Source of the DNA: Halictus rubicundus
Lineage: Eukaryota > Arthropoda > Insecta > Hymenoptera > Halictidae
DNA: 64,000 nucleotides
Assembly (NCBI RefSeq): GCF_050948215.1
Contig: NC_135157.1
Location: 8,928,001-8,992,000 of the forward strand
Direction of reading: 5' to 3'
Positions 11,711 to 24,200 of the stretch are shown here, in pieces (the first letter of the stretch is position 1; each line of letters begins with the position of its first letter). The notes under the pieces are model-generated. The model was not told the origin of the DNA. It saw only the letters and a program-made list of their open reading frames with translations, and ran no database searches. Position numbers and translations under genes: made by a program.

Positions 11711-14700
11711 TTAACGCCGGCTGCCAACCTGCGACCATCCGTCGTCCTCTGGTGGTCGTCTTCTTTCTTCGTTTTTCGGTGGGAGTCTGTCATCTTTCGG
11801 ATCATCTCGCCTAGTCATTAACATCGTATTTCTTAATATATTGTGTATAATATAACAAATTCCAATTCTTTATCTTGATCGGAAGTGTAGTCACGGGAAA
11901 AAATAGAATTCTAGTTTTTTTTAACGCAGTCCCAAAAGGCTACGATCGATAGACTGTGGATCTTTATGTATTTATATTTTTGTCACAAGAAATCTTTTAG
12001 TCGATCATATTTTCCTATTTTGATTTTCACAAAATTAAGTGTGAAAACAAACATTTCCATAAAAATCCGCAATCTAATGATTACCAAAAAAAAAAAGAGC
12101 GAGCTTACTTTTCTTCGCGTCTAGGTGGATCTCGAGGAGAGTTCTGTATCGAGTCGGGTTTATCGCGCCAATTCTGATTGGTGCTACGCATTGTGTCGTC
12201 GCGACGAGGGCCGCCACCACCAACAGGAGGAGGTCCACGGCGTTCGGGCATTCTACCACGGGCTCGAAAACCATCCGTCATGGTGTCGCGTGTAGGAAGA
12301 TCACGCGGCTGTAAAAACGAATACACATTATGCGTTACCATGAAAATTTGTCTTTTATGTTTCGTTGTATACTTACGGGACGCGAGTCCCTTCCACGGTC
12401 TCTATCTACTATCCTATCCCTATCCCTGTCCCTCTCCCTATCTCTATCTCGAGTATCATCCTTCTCGTAATCGTCTCGTCGCCATGTATCTGAATTCTGT
12501 TTTTTCGGTCTTTCCAATTCGTCTTTTCGCCACTTGTCTGTTGGCTCGCGTCTCTTCCAACGATTGAACTCTTCCTTGTTACCGTCCTCTTTCGCATCGG
12601 CATTGCGACGCCAAGACATAGTTTCCACTGTAATCATAGAAATGTGTTATTATAATCGGTTCAAAATTGTATGTATTCTTCCTTATATATGTATATGAAA
12701 TAATAGAAATAATGAAACCCATACCTGGTTTTTCGGGTGCGCGTTGGCGTCTCCATGTATCGCTCATTTCCTTTTCCTTTTGCCTCTCCTCTTCCAATTT
12801 CCGTTCAATTTCAGCTTCCCTGGCTCTAGTAATTTCGGCTTGTTTCTCAATCTTAGCCAAACGCTCGGCTTCTTTCGCTTCTTCTTCGGCGCGTTTTAAT
12901 CTCTCTTCTTCCTCCTTCTTTGCCTTCTCCTCCTCCATTCGCCGTTTCTCCTCTTCCTGTTTGACACGCATCTCCTCCTGTCGTCTTCTTTCCAGAGCCT
13001 CGGCACGTTCATGTTCCCATCTCGCTTTACGTTCAGCTTTACGCTCTATCTTGCGCTTCAATAATCTACTGGCTCTCTCCTCGTTTTGTACCGTTTCAAA
13101 TTCCTTGAGCTTCTCGAGATAAATGCTCTTACGTTCGGCCAGTATCTTCGACAAGAAGATATCATGGTCCTCCTTCATTCTAGCCATGCGTTCTCTGGTA
13201 GCGACAGCCTGCTGTCTTTCTTCCTTAGCTGCGGCAATTCTTTCTGCCTCTTGCTGCTCCCATCGTAACTTGGCTTGCTCCATCTTCTCTTCGACTGCTT
13301 TTTCTAGCAGTGGTATTTCCTCTATCCGTTTGGCACGCTCCAAGTAATCGATCTTCTTCTCCTGAGATTTCAACTTCTGTTGCATCTCCCTGCGTTCTTT
13401 CTGCAACTCTTCAGCTTCCCGAGCTGCAATTTGTTCTGCATCTAACTTCTTAATCTCGTCCTCGTCCAGTTTCTTGAGTACTTTCTGGCCGTGACTAGTC
13501 TGAGAGATTTGTTGCATTTTCTCTTTGAGATGACGATCTTTAATTTGTTGAATTTCACTTTGCTGCCGCTTTCTTTCGCGCTCCTCCCTTTCTTGCTCCA
13601 ATCTCTTTTGTTCAGCCAACATTTGCTGCCTCTGCAATTCCTCTTGTCTACGCATTTCCTCTTCTTCACGTACCGTATTAATGTGTTCGATGTATTCTTT
13701 CCTTTCTTCAATGATCTTATGTCTTCCTAAAATTCTTTGATGCTCCTTCAATTTAGTCTCATGGTAATGACCTACCATGGCGTTGCGCAACTTCTCGCGT
13801 TCCATTTTCTTTTTATTCGGATTAATAATATGGATTGCTCTATGTAATACGGTAGCCATATTTACAAGTTGACAACGAATTTGTTCAGACGGCATAGCTT
13901 GTAGAACCGGGCCGTCAGGATGGTCTTCCCTCTGAGCCTCGGACAAATCGACTCCGAAGTTCACGCACTTCTTGCCATGATTAATTCTTATTTGCATATC
14001 ATTGTATCTTACACAGTCAACTAAGAGACGCTCCAGATGAAAATCTGTTGTGAATTTAGCAAGCTCCAGAAGCCTGGCGAACTGTATAGTTTGATACACT
14101 TGCGATATTTGATGAATCAAACGAACAAGCGTTACGTCCTGTAAGGCTGGAATATACTGAATCAAAGGACTATTCTCATCAGTCTGCAGAGTTTGAATAA
14201 CAGAATCTACTCGGGTACATAGCTCCAGAGGATGAAATTCAACTTCTAGCCATGAATACAAATCTTGTAATTGTGGAGATGCTAAATTCACGATATTCAA
14301 ACGAACGATATCTTTAAGCAGAGAAACTCTCGTTGGCGGTTGAGTAAGACCTAAAAGTGTTGCAAGCTTCTGAGCCTTCTCTAATGGACTCTTATCCGTT
14401 TCGATAAAACGATCAAATTCTGGATGAGCCGATGGCAGTGGAATAGATAATGTAGCCAATAAGACACGATTGGCCATTCTCTGTTGTTCCTCCGACGACA
14501 TGTTCTTTTTCATTTCACGAGACAGTTGTAGCAATTTGAATAACGCAGCAGCATGGAAAAGATAATTTCCTGCTTTCCAAAACACCATGGCCAACTTCTG
14601 ATAATAGTTGGCCATAGTTTTTGGTACTGGAAGCTTTTTCGACAAGTTCATCATACCGTGTACATCTTCAGAGGACTTAAAAGCCTCTTGCCATAACTCC

Positions 14701-16144
14701 ATTTGAATCGCAGAGTCAAGTTGATTCAATCGTGTTTCCAAGTTCAGTTGTTGAGTTTCGGCTCTGTTCATAGAAACATTAGATACCAGTGCTGGTAATT
14801 TACAAATTTCTTCTAGATGTTTTCTCAACTTTTCACATAATTTACGAAATTCAGTCTTACGGTTATATTCAAGACAAAATTGGAAGGCCATACGTGCAAT
14901 GTCATGATATAGTGTTTCTACATGTGCATTAGTTCTTAATAGTTCCAAACATTGACAATAGGATTCCCATAAAAATTTCACCCAAGGTGTTAAGATTGTA
15001 CGGTCACTTCTGTCTTGAGCATCTTCACCGCTCACAGCAGACAATAGAATACTTTCCGGCGTAGCTAAGTTGTCAAGATCATCTATGTCTATAACAGCTT
15101 GTTGACTTTGTTTCCTTGCTTGATTTGTTTTTTCCTCTGCCATGCGCAAATACCCACGTATGACGTTTTCTAAACTTCCAACATTGACTGATTGGAACAT
15201 ATTTCGATACTGAAATAGGCCCTCCTTCGCTATGTGTGACTTTTTTAGTTCCACACATAGGTCCAAATATTTGAACATTATGGGTTCCAAAACGGACTCT
15301 GACCAGTTGTACGTCCATTTTTTATTCCGGAAGACTTCTTGCAAAGTGTCTAATGCCCGAGCAGGTTTCCCTACTTCAATGAATTCTGTTAAAAAGAAAA
15401 AAACTTATGTATTACCAAGATTTATATTTAATGCATATCATTAAATCCATTTAATGAAGTATGTCAATATACTGTAAATTCGCGATTAATGTTTCAACAA
15501 ATCACATCAGGTTATATTGCGAAATGGTACCTACAGTTTATGTAACACAGTAAATAAATGGACATCTGTAGTGTCAAAGTCAGTTCAATGATAACAATGT
15601 GAAACAGTTTCAACAAAAAATACTCTGAGAGTATCCTACAGAGCAAAAAATTGAGAAGATCGAAATTTAATTTTATCGATGTAAGAAAAAAACACATACC
15701 GTGCGAATTTATTCAATACGAACATATAATCTCCTCATTCGAGAAAAGTCATACATAAAGAACAGAATCGCGAATGTTGAGATTGTTAGGATTAATAGCA
15801 GCATACAGTTCCTTGACGGCTTGCATAGTTTCTATCGCAGATGCATATGGTTGTGTAAAAGTAATATTTTTCGGAAAAAGAATTGGACAGACGTGACTAT
15901 AGGCAGTTCGAATGTTATGTGACAAGTAAGATTAACGTTTGCGATAATTAACCATTACTGGGAAGACACGCGGTCAAGTTGGACGATATGGGTCATCGAA
16001 AATCGGTATTGATAGGGCGTAAGAATTTTTGTACTCTAGATAAAATATCCATCGGCCATGTCACATTCTTCTGTGTGGCTAGGCAGCATACATACCATTC
16101 GCTCGTTTTAGAGCATTCTCAGGTCTCTGTCCGTATCGCGCCAT
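11711..16144 (-). CDS. eIF3a: Eukaryotic translation initiation factor 3 subunit A
   Basis: Five coding exons on the minus strand join in phase: 16144-16096, 15385-12725, 12627-12377, 12308-12109 and 11810-11711. Together they give 1,086 residues and end ...GWSQVGSRR-stop. The start MARYGQRPENALKRANE is the conserved eIF3a N-terminus. The protein is the large scaffold of the eIF3 complex, which assembles the 43S pre-initiation complex in the cytoplasm. The N-terminal helical and PCI region runs to about residue 520. A long charged coiled coil rich in E, R, K and Q follows (about 560-890), then an RD-rich segment (DRDRERDRDRDR) and an RG/PP tail. The protein is shorter than the human one (about 1,380 residues), mainly because the vertebrate DDDRGPRRG-type repeats are not present. 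It reads towards the clarin-like gene. The last intron contains a MITE at 11,951-12,077. Confidence 0.97.
11951..12077. mobile_element. TAGACTGCGG-family MITE in the last eIF3a intron, both ends present
   Basis: The left end TAGACTGTGGATCTTTATG (from 11951) and the right end CATAAAAATCCGCAATCTA (to 12077) form terminal inverted repeats of about 20 bp around an AT-rich core. This is the clearest short two-ended copy in the window. If the terminal TA is read as target site, insertion into TA would fit a Tc1/mariner-type element. There is no coding capacity. It lies wholly between the eIF3a exons at 11810 and 12109. Confidence 0.8.
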
Positions 16145-16810
16145 TTTCTCGCACAAATATAGTTAATTTCACACCATACAAGATATCGCAGAATCCGGTA
16201 AACCTGCGTAGAAAATCTAGAATTTCCGTTTTCTAACGACACGACGTTTGTCACGACGGACTCCGACCGCGTGTACCGGATGAAAGGCGGCCGCTACAGA
16301 AAAATGGCTTCCCGTAATATGTAAGTCAAATTAAACAACCTCATTTCGTAATATACAAAATAAAGGTCACATACATTCATCGAATTGTCAAAAAAAAATA
16401 GGATTTAGTTTATTATCAATATTGTTTCTATGAAAATTTCCTGTAACCATTATTATTACAATTGTGTCGATTGTAAACTGTAACTGTATGGGGATAGCAA
16501 ATGGGCTTGGCACTAGATGTCGTAAAGGTCTATTTTCAATTTTAATGTCCATTGCGCAAAATTTCTTTCATTATGGTTGAATTGCTTTAACAATTCTTTT
16601 ATAGTAAACATAATATCAAATAGGTATTCTATATATTAATTATATTTATATAACTGTAGATGTACATTTAAGAAACTGTATGGTGTACACAAAAAGGATC
16701 TATATCTATAATCTCTTTTATTAAATTTTCAATGTATCTTCTTTGTCTTACAATATACAATACTGGAACATCTCGAGTAAATACATTTATTTACAAAAAT
16801 ATATAATGTG
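16145..16810. promoter_or_regulatory. Upstream region of eIF3a and 3' region of DENND10
   Basis: This gap of about 670 bases lies between the eIF3a ATG and the stop codon of DENND10, both on the minus strand. It must contain the eIF3a promoter and 5' UTR and the DENND10 3' UTR. The part near eIF3a is CpG-rich, as expected of a housekeeping promoter. No TATA box or defined element is claimed. Confidence 0.45.
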
Positions 16811-18163
16811 TTATAATAGGAATAAATTTTCTACAACAGCCAAATTGATTAAGAAATTTTCCACTGCTGGCGGTAAATTCTTTTCCTTTAGAGTTTGTGC
16901 AGACACCATCTTTCTTCCATCAGGTCCTTGAACTACAGCCAAAGATGTTAGTTGATTCAGTAGATCTTGAGTTTTATCGTTAATCTCAGATATTATTTGG
17001 GCTTCAGTGTAGGTTTGATTTTCGCATAACTGAACCATAAAGAGAGCTATTTCTTTATGTGTTTTTGTCATTGTAAGGCTCTCTAGAATGAAAAGATAAT
17101 GTTTTGGAAGGACAGTGTATTGAACAGATTGAAAAATTATTAAAATTTCCTTTACCTTTTGCATGTGAAGCTACTGTAATTTCTCTAGCTGGAATGTTCA
17201 CAAGTAGATCGAACAAATCTGTTCTGGAAGATATTGAGCTGTTTCTACAACCAGCAACATAATGGGAATGTCTCTACAAAAAGTATGTTAATTTAGAGGA
17301 CTTATTGTAAATATAAACAATGAAATATATTAATATATTGTACCTTTAATTCTGCCAGTTCATCGTCAACTAAATCAACCCAAGGAAATAAATTATCACT
17401 AACTTTTCGATGTTTCATCAATGCTGGAAATAGGCCAGTCCATTTCAAAAGTTGTTCTAAACTGTGATGATAAACTACTATCCTTTTTTTCAAAAGTAAA
17501 GCTGTATATATTAATATAGTTTCTAACTCAAAAGCTTTAATTAATTCTCTGATGTTGGTGTTCATTGTAAAGCGATGACTATTGAAGTCATCCGAGACAA
17601 ACGTTCCATTTTCTTGGGTAGAACAAGATCCTTTTGTAAATACAGAAAGATATAGTTGTAAGATTTCTGTTGGTTTTCCAGTTTTACAATACATTTTGCT
17701 GAGGACTCGTGAAAGAACTTCATATTTTCGTGGATTAAAATCTTTTGCAAATAGAACCAAAGCAAATTGTTTTACCTATTAATAGAAGAGAACATTAACA
17801 TCATTCCATACTTATTTTAGTTAATTTATTTGTAAAAACTATTTTAGCTTACTTTCAGTAATTTATCAGAATCAAATACTTCACTGGAATGTATATAAAA
17901 CCAATCATGCTTATGTCTTGAAAAGACAAATACTTGTGAAGAATTATATTCTGATTCTAAGTTACATTTCCTATAAACAACTGCTTTCTGCAATTCTGAA
18001 ATGAATGGATAAGACCATGTCCATAACACATCTCCATTGGAATCCTTTTCTGAAATACAACAAAAGATAATAAATATTGAAAAGAATTAATTATCCACAC
18101 AAATATTTAAAATAAGAGATTACCGATTATACTACAGGAAAGTAAATCCGTAAGTGGAGCCAT
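16811..18163 (-). CDS. DENND10: DENN domain-containing protein 10 (FAM45)
   Basis: Five exons join in phase: 18163-18124, 18049-17853, 17775-17344, 17273-17156 and 17082-16811. They give 352 residues, against about 357 in human. The order of conserved blocks matches DENND10/FAM45: IIEKDSNGDVLWTWSYP near the N-terminus, FALVLFAKDFNPRKYEVLSR, LLKKRIVVYHHSLEQL, a VDLVDDELAEL block, and the C-terminal LPPAVENFLINLAVVENL. In vertebrates the protein is a late-endosomal DENN factor that acts on Rab27-type GTPases and endosome homeostasis. No catalytic residues can be judged here. The gene is divergent from the SOCS gene on the other strand, about 870 bases apart. Confidence 0.93.
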
Positions 18164-19034
18164 TCTGAATTGACCCATCAAATTACATTTCAAATAATTA
18201 AACTTGTAATTGGAAATTTTATTTTCATTGCAAGTGGCACATAATCATTCCCACATTTTATCGTACTATAGATATGAAATCTAGTTTTGACAAGTTGCAC
18301 ATTTCGGTAGGTTATGTTTGATAACACTGTAGAATGTACATATGTATATGTAGTTATCTATACTATTGCACAATTGGTTCCAAGTTGCACTGTTTACACA
18401 AAATTAGTAAAACTGAATTTTGTGTACGGAAATTTTCCAGTTACCAAAATTTGCAAAAATCTAGTGTTTCGAATGCAACAATAGTGACATAAAAATTTTC
18501 CCCCGTTAATTTATGGTGTTACTAGAAATCAGTTAGTTCTTTATATCACAGACGAGTTATAAGCAGAGAGGATAGGTCTATTCTATACCTCGTCTGTGGT
18601 TTTAGGTCCATCTACATAATGGATCACTTTATGGGCGCGCTTACACTGGAAATCGTTCTCGAGAAACGCTGAAGTTTCGTCTCTGTAAGATGTTTCTATG
18701 AAAGTGCCAGAAATTTTGTGCTGCTGGGTATAAAATTCTAGTAACAGTAACAGTAACAGTATCAAACAGTATACAGTATACAGTATACACAACATTGAGA
18801 GACATTGTCCACAAAAACATCGTTGTGTTTAGTCAGTGCGAGAGTAATTCGGATGGACGTTCGTGAAGCAGTGTACTGCAATGAAAATTCTCGAATACCC
18901 GAAAAAAAATTGTATTTGCGGGAAGAAGACTGGATAAGAAATAGATGGCGTGTGAAATAATTCCCGATAAGATAGTGGAATTATATCCTTTCCCCGATTC
19001 GGAGCCAGTTTGAAAGGTCGCTCAACATTTGAAT
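18164..19034. promoter_or_regulatory. Divergent promoter region between DENND10 and the SOCS gene
   Basis: The two genes start head to head on opposite strands, so this stretch must carry both promoters and 5' UTRs. It contains a 10-bp inverted repeat, CACAGACGAG at 18547-18556 and its complement at 18589-18598. A simple-repeat tract lies at 18741-18789 (GTAACA units, then ACAGTAT units). No specific factor site is claimed. Confidence 0.5.
18741..18789. repeat. GTAACA / ACAGTAT microsatellite
   Basis: Three GTAACA units are followed by three ACAGTAT units in the DENND10-SOCS spacer, a compound simple repeat that is likely to vary in length. Confidence 0.8.
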
Positions 19035-20418
19035 ATGTTGAATCAGACGTCGGAGGAACAGATCGTTGCTGCTCCTCCTGGTGCAGAGAAAACACCAAAG
19101 CAAGTCTTGAAACCACGGAAATTAATTACGAGAACGTTCGATTTTCTTTGGAGACGTAATTCACGACGTGCTAGCGTAACAAAACGGGAGGATGTAGACA
19201 TTAGAATCGTCGAGTGCAATATTAACAATACTGTTCCAAGAAAAACGTCGTTCAGTTTCTTCAAAAACATTAAAGATCATATGCAAACCAAGAAGCTGTC
19301 AGAGTGCAAGTTGAAGTCAAAAGTAAGTTCACAAAGATGACAGCTGTATTTTCGATCTAAGAGATATTTTTACAGGGGAATGAGATTCAAGTATCCAGCT
19401 CGTTATCCGAAGACAAAACAAATCCAGATTTGTTGACAGTTCAAGATGACAAATCCAGGTTTTGTACAGAGGAGAGTAACGTATCCGAAGTTCAATCGGA
19501 AAGTACCATTGACTCTTCTGATGACCTGAATAGTAATGAGATTCCAATCATCTATGATTCATCTCTCCAAAATGAAGAACTTTCAAAAAGTTTAAATGAA
19601 ACATTCGAAAATTACTTTGATGTTGACAGAAAGCTAGACTTGCTTGATTTGGAATCCATTGATGAACTTCGAACATACAATAGATATGAAAATGTTCCTA
19701 CTCCTTTTCAGTCTTGTTCTGTTAACCAAGAACGATTGGGATATCCGCTTGCAATAGAAAATAAAATAACAGATCATCCGATTGAAAATATTTTAGATTC
19801 CGTGAACAGTGATGAGACATTAAATCATGATAATAAAGTGAAAGCAAGTCTCACAGAGGAATTGCTTAAATTAAGTAACTATGGATGGTACTGGGGACCT
19901 ATATCAGGCAATGAAGCTGACGCCAAACTAATATCTGAACCAGATGGTGCATTTTTAGTTAGAGACTCATCAGATGTCAGGTTTGTTTTCTAAATGCATT
20001 AGTAATAGTAAGCTATAATGTCCTTAGTATTGTTAACACCAATTTTTTTTCTAGATATGTCTTGACACTTAGTTTTAAATCCTCTGGTAAGTTACTCCAT
20101 GCTCGTATGGAGCATAGCGGTGGTTTATTTTCTCTCTGTAACCAAAGTGCAAGTGCAGGATTCAGCTCTGTAGCCGATTTAATTGCATATTCAATGAATT
20201 CTAGCCAGTCGGCTCCATTTTGTTATTCACGACCTAGGTATCCTGGTCAGCCAGCATTTCCAGTTAGATTAACAAAACCAGTAAGCAGATTTACACAAGT
20301 TCGAAGTTTACAGTACCTCTGTCGTTTTGTTATACGTCAGAATACTAGACTGGATAATATCCACAAATTACCTTTACCAAAAACTATCAAAGGCTACATA
20401 GAAGAAGCTCATTATTAA
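19035..20418 (+). CDS. Suppressor of cytokine signalling, SOCS6/SOCS7 type
   Basis: Three exons, 19035-19322, 19376-19980 and 20055-20418, give 418 residues. The N-terminal 265 residues are low in known motifs, basic at first and then acidic and Ser-rich. An SH2 domain starts at about residue 267 (GWYWGPISGNEADAKL) and carries the phosphotyrosine-binding arginine in FLVRDSS (about residue 292) and the RMEHSGGLFSL strand. A SOCS box follows (RSLQYLCRFVIRQNTRLDNI), with LPLPKTIKGYI near the end. SOCS-box proteins bring elongin B/C and cullin-5 to phosphotyrosine targets. The GWYWGPIS and RMEH blocks are closest to the SOCS6/7 group (fly Socs16D/Socs44A-like) rather than SOCS5. It ends about 840 bases from the convergent COQ9 gene. 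Confidence 0.9.
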
Positions 20419-21256
20419 TACGAAGGGAAAAAATGAAACCTAATTTCTTATAAAACACATACAGTGCAAAGCTTACTGTGAAATTAGCGATATAAATAGA
20501 AACGTGTTCGAATGCTTCTTGCAGAAAAGTTTCATTCGTAGAAGTAATGAAAGATAATAAAAGCCTTTTTTTTTTAGAAAGACTGAAATGCTCATATTGT
20601 ACTTTTTATAAAAATTGATAGAACATTATCAGAGTTATTGATATTATAAACATGGATAGAATCATATCAAAGTTATTGATATTAGTAATGAGGCTCCTAT
20701 AAATGATAACAATAGATAATTTTGTAGCATTGTCTGAATCATTTCATTGTAAAATACGTTATATTTTGGAACGTAATGTTAACTCGTTAGGCACTGGCTG
20801 TGTAAACATATTTTTTATTACAAACTAATCTTCTGCTCAATTGAATGTTAAGGAAGGAAATTGATCTCTAGTTCTACAGAGAGATCAAATAATTTTATAT
20901 AAAGACGGAACTATGTTGCCTTACTTAATCGCGACAATATTGCAGGGTAATTGTTATATACTGTTAAATTTATATTTCTAACAATTTTTATCTTTATATC
21001 TTGCATGAAAATAGTTCAGATTTATTGAATTCGACTTCAAATGTACAGATCTTGTTAAGCGATATTACTGAAATAAATTAGCAGTAATGGCTCATTCAGC
21101 ATTAAATTGTGTTTCTTGAACATTATTGTACCATATGAAGTCAAGATACGTGCATGTAGTTCTTGAATTACTTATTTACTTTTGATAAATACAATCAGGA
21201 AAAACACTGCAATTGACTTTTTTCTAAAATTTATTTTTTTCTATCTTAACATTGGT
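20419..21256. other. Convergent 3' regions of SOCS (+) and COQ9 (-)
   Basis: AT-rich sequence with the presumed 3' UTRs of both genes. No coding exon was recognised. Confidence 0.5.
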
Positions 21257-24200
21257 TTACCTATTCCAATTCAATCCAAGTATATTACGTGCCTGATAAA
21301 TAAAAAAGATATTATGTAGAGATATTATTATACTATAATAATTAGATTGTGGATGTTTATGCAAATACAATTTTGTTGACTAGTTTATAGAAATTAAAAT
21401 GGATAAAAATTTGTTTTCTCTGTTACAAGTTCCAAGTTCTTCCATAGTTCAAAGAAAACAAAAACTACACTAAATATTTTACTAAAATTATAAATGCATA
21501 AAATCTACAAATTAAATATATTATAAAACTTAAATACTTAGAACCACTTACTGTAATAAAAGCAGCGCTGGCTGCTTCAGTAGCACGATTTAGAGCTTGT
21601 TCTGGCAAAGCCATATCAGAAGTTGTTGTAAGAATAGAATGAATTTGTGTTGCCTCTTTTATTCGCCTATCCAAGAAATTCCATGTTTGTTTATGGTCTT
21701 CGCTATTATCTTGCAGCATATACAACTCAGTAGTCTTATAAATACCTGCCAGTACTATTCTTCTAGTATACCAATTAATCTACTCGGGCAGATTTGTTCT
21801 GTGAGTTATTTTAAATATAAAAAATATTAAAATTGTATGAAAGTACTCTTACATCAACTGATCTGTCACCAGCATAATAACAAATATCATCAACTAAAGT
21901 AAGCAAATTAGCCAACGACATTGGAACATTGGGGGGAAGTGTCATAAGAGCTAAAGCTTGAGGCCAAGTTTTCTTGTATGGAATCACCATTCTAAGTCTT
22001 GTCTGGACAGCATCCTGTACTTGAGACTCCAATGCTTTTTTCTCTTTAATGGAATTTTCTTGAATAGCAAGAGCTTGTTCCTTGAGCATTTTATTCAACT
22101 GGTTGTTACATGTCAAGTAAAAATACTGAACTAAATCTGCTCCGTGATTCGGAAATAATCCATGAATTACACCAGGATATCCGATAGATTCAGCACCTTT
22201 GGTATACGACTTTTCATTAAATATACATATTTATTAATCAGTTAGGTGCTAAGAGCATGAAATCAAAACTAAAAATCTATAATAAATATGTTAAATGTGG
22301 ATCAAATCTTTTTAATTCTTCAAATCACAACCATTCATAATTGTTAAGAATTGTTTTCAACTCGTCTACTTAACTGAAAAATTAATACAAATTACCAGCA
22401 CTGATGGCTTGCTGGCTCCACCCCAGATCATGTACAAATTTTAAAGATGCATTAAGAATCTTTGACTTGATATTTTTCTCATAGTCCTCGTCGCTTTCCT
22501 TGTTATGATCTTGACTAGAATGTTGTGCATTCGTAGTAGCATTATCGGTTTGTTCTGCGAGCAGTACCCTACAAGTCCATATACTTCTAAAACCTATTAA
22601 AACGAAAACTCTGTATAAATTTACTCCTTTTTCACTTGAAAAAGCTTTTTAAATATTAATCGATTACAATGATTAGGACTTGTATAAAACAATAAACTAT
22701 TGGATATGAAAGAAATTAATAAGCCATTTTATTTCACAATAAATGTACATTGTTATTTTGATGTTACAGTATTATCATTAGTTTTGGTGAATGATGTTTC
22801 AGAAATACATTCATTGACCCTAATCAAAATGCTCTCCATTACATCAAGACCATTTATTGCGTTATGACAAAATAATATTTTTTCTGATAATGGCAATGGT
22901 GGCAACTTTTCTCCACCCACAATCAATGTTATTTCAGAATCGCTTTTTTCAAATCCCATATCACTTGTTCCAACCATTTCCTTCCGTTCCTCCAGATCCT
23001 TTATTTTTACTTTCCAATGAGCTTTACATGAATCTAATGCTTCTCTCAAAGGTTTTAGAAAGTCATTTTTAAGTTTATCTATCACATTCCAAATTCCAGT
23101 TTGATTATGCCTGTCTCTGATAAGTAGAAATCTTAAAAGATTTAAACTACTGATTATTTCATCCGATATTTCTACCAGATCTGTCCCACTGCCATGTGAT
23201 AATTTGCAAGTCAACTTCAACAAAGTTTCCAAATTATCGCCAAGAAAATAAGGTGTAGGCGGTGTTGTTTGAAGACATTCAATAATGGAATCTTTGAGTA
23301 TGCTAGTTGTCAAACTAAGTAAACCTGAATGTTCACTAGTTTGGTATAAATGTAAAACAACATGATACCTAGCTTGCATATCAAATATCTCAACATATTT
23401 CTGAAATAATTCTAAAGCTTTTTTACGTTCTTTGTTGCTATCACAATAAATCATCACATTCACAATAGTGTCAAACAAATTTGAATAAGTATTCAATTCC
23501 AACAATTCTGATATTAGGCAATGCTTTGTTAATCTATTTAAAAGGTGATCCAGAAGATTTAATCCTTTTTCAATGGTAACTTTTTCTTTTTCTTGAAGCA
23601 ATTTAATAATGAGATATATACATGCTTCAAAGATATATTGCCAATTGTAGATTTGTGGTACTTTCTCCCATAAATGCAGTTTTGTTAAAGTATAAAAATA
23701 CAAATTAGCGTATGCTAAGTCCGATACATTTTCATCTGATTCAAAGAGAATCTTTTTAATGTTATAATTTTCTTCGTCCATAGTTTTCTTCTTAGAGTAA
23801 TGTTTTTTACTTCTTATGCTCATAATATTTAGAAACTGAAGCAGATCCCCCGTAATATGATTCATAAGCATTACAATCTTTTCTGGTAAAGGTTGATCTG
23901 ATCGAGATACTAATATGTGATCTGGCAAATAACACAGAGGTTCTCCCATTAAACAAATAAGGACACTTAAAAGTTGGTCCCTTAATTCAACATAATTTTC
24001 CGATTTTGCATTTTGTAATGCTGCTTCTTGTACCATTATTTCAACAAACGGTATAATCGCATCATAAACTTTTAGAATCCTATTTGTTAGAGTTGTAACT
24101 TCTTCGGTTTCTTCCCAAACTCTTGAGAGCTCATCAATATACGATTTTATTGTATTAATACACCAGCATTTTAATTTATCTTTCACTTTTAAAACATGTT

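Noticed and set aside
12667..13730. Long plus-strand open frames opposite eIF3a
   Set aside because: They are antisense shadows of the eIF3a coiled-coil exon, caused by its biased E/K/R codons; no start, splice sites or family resemblance.
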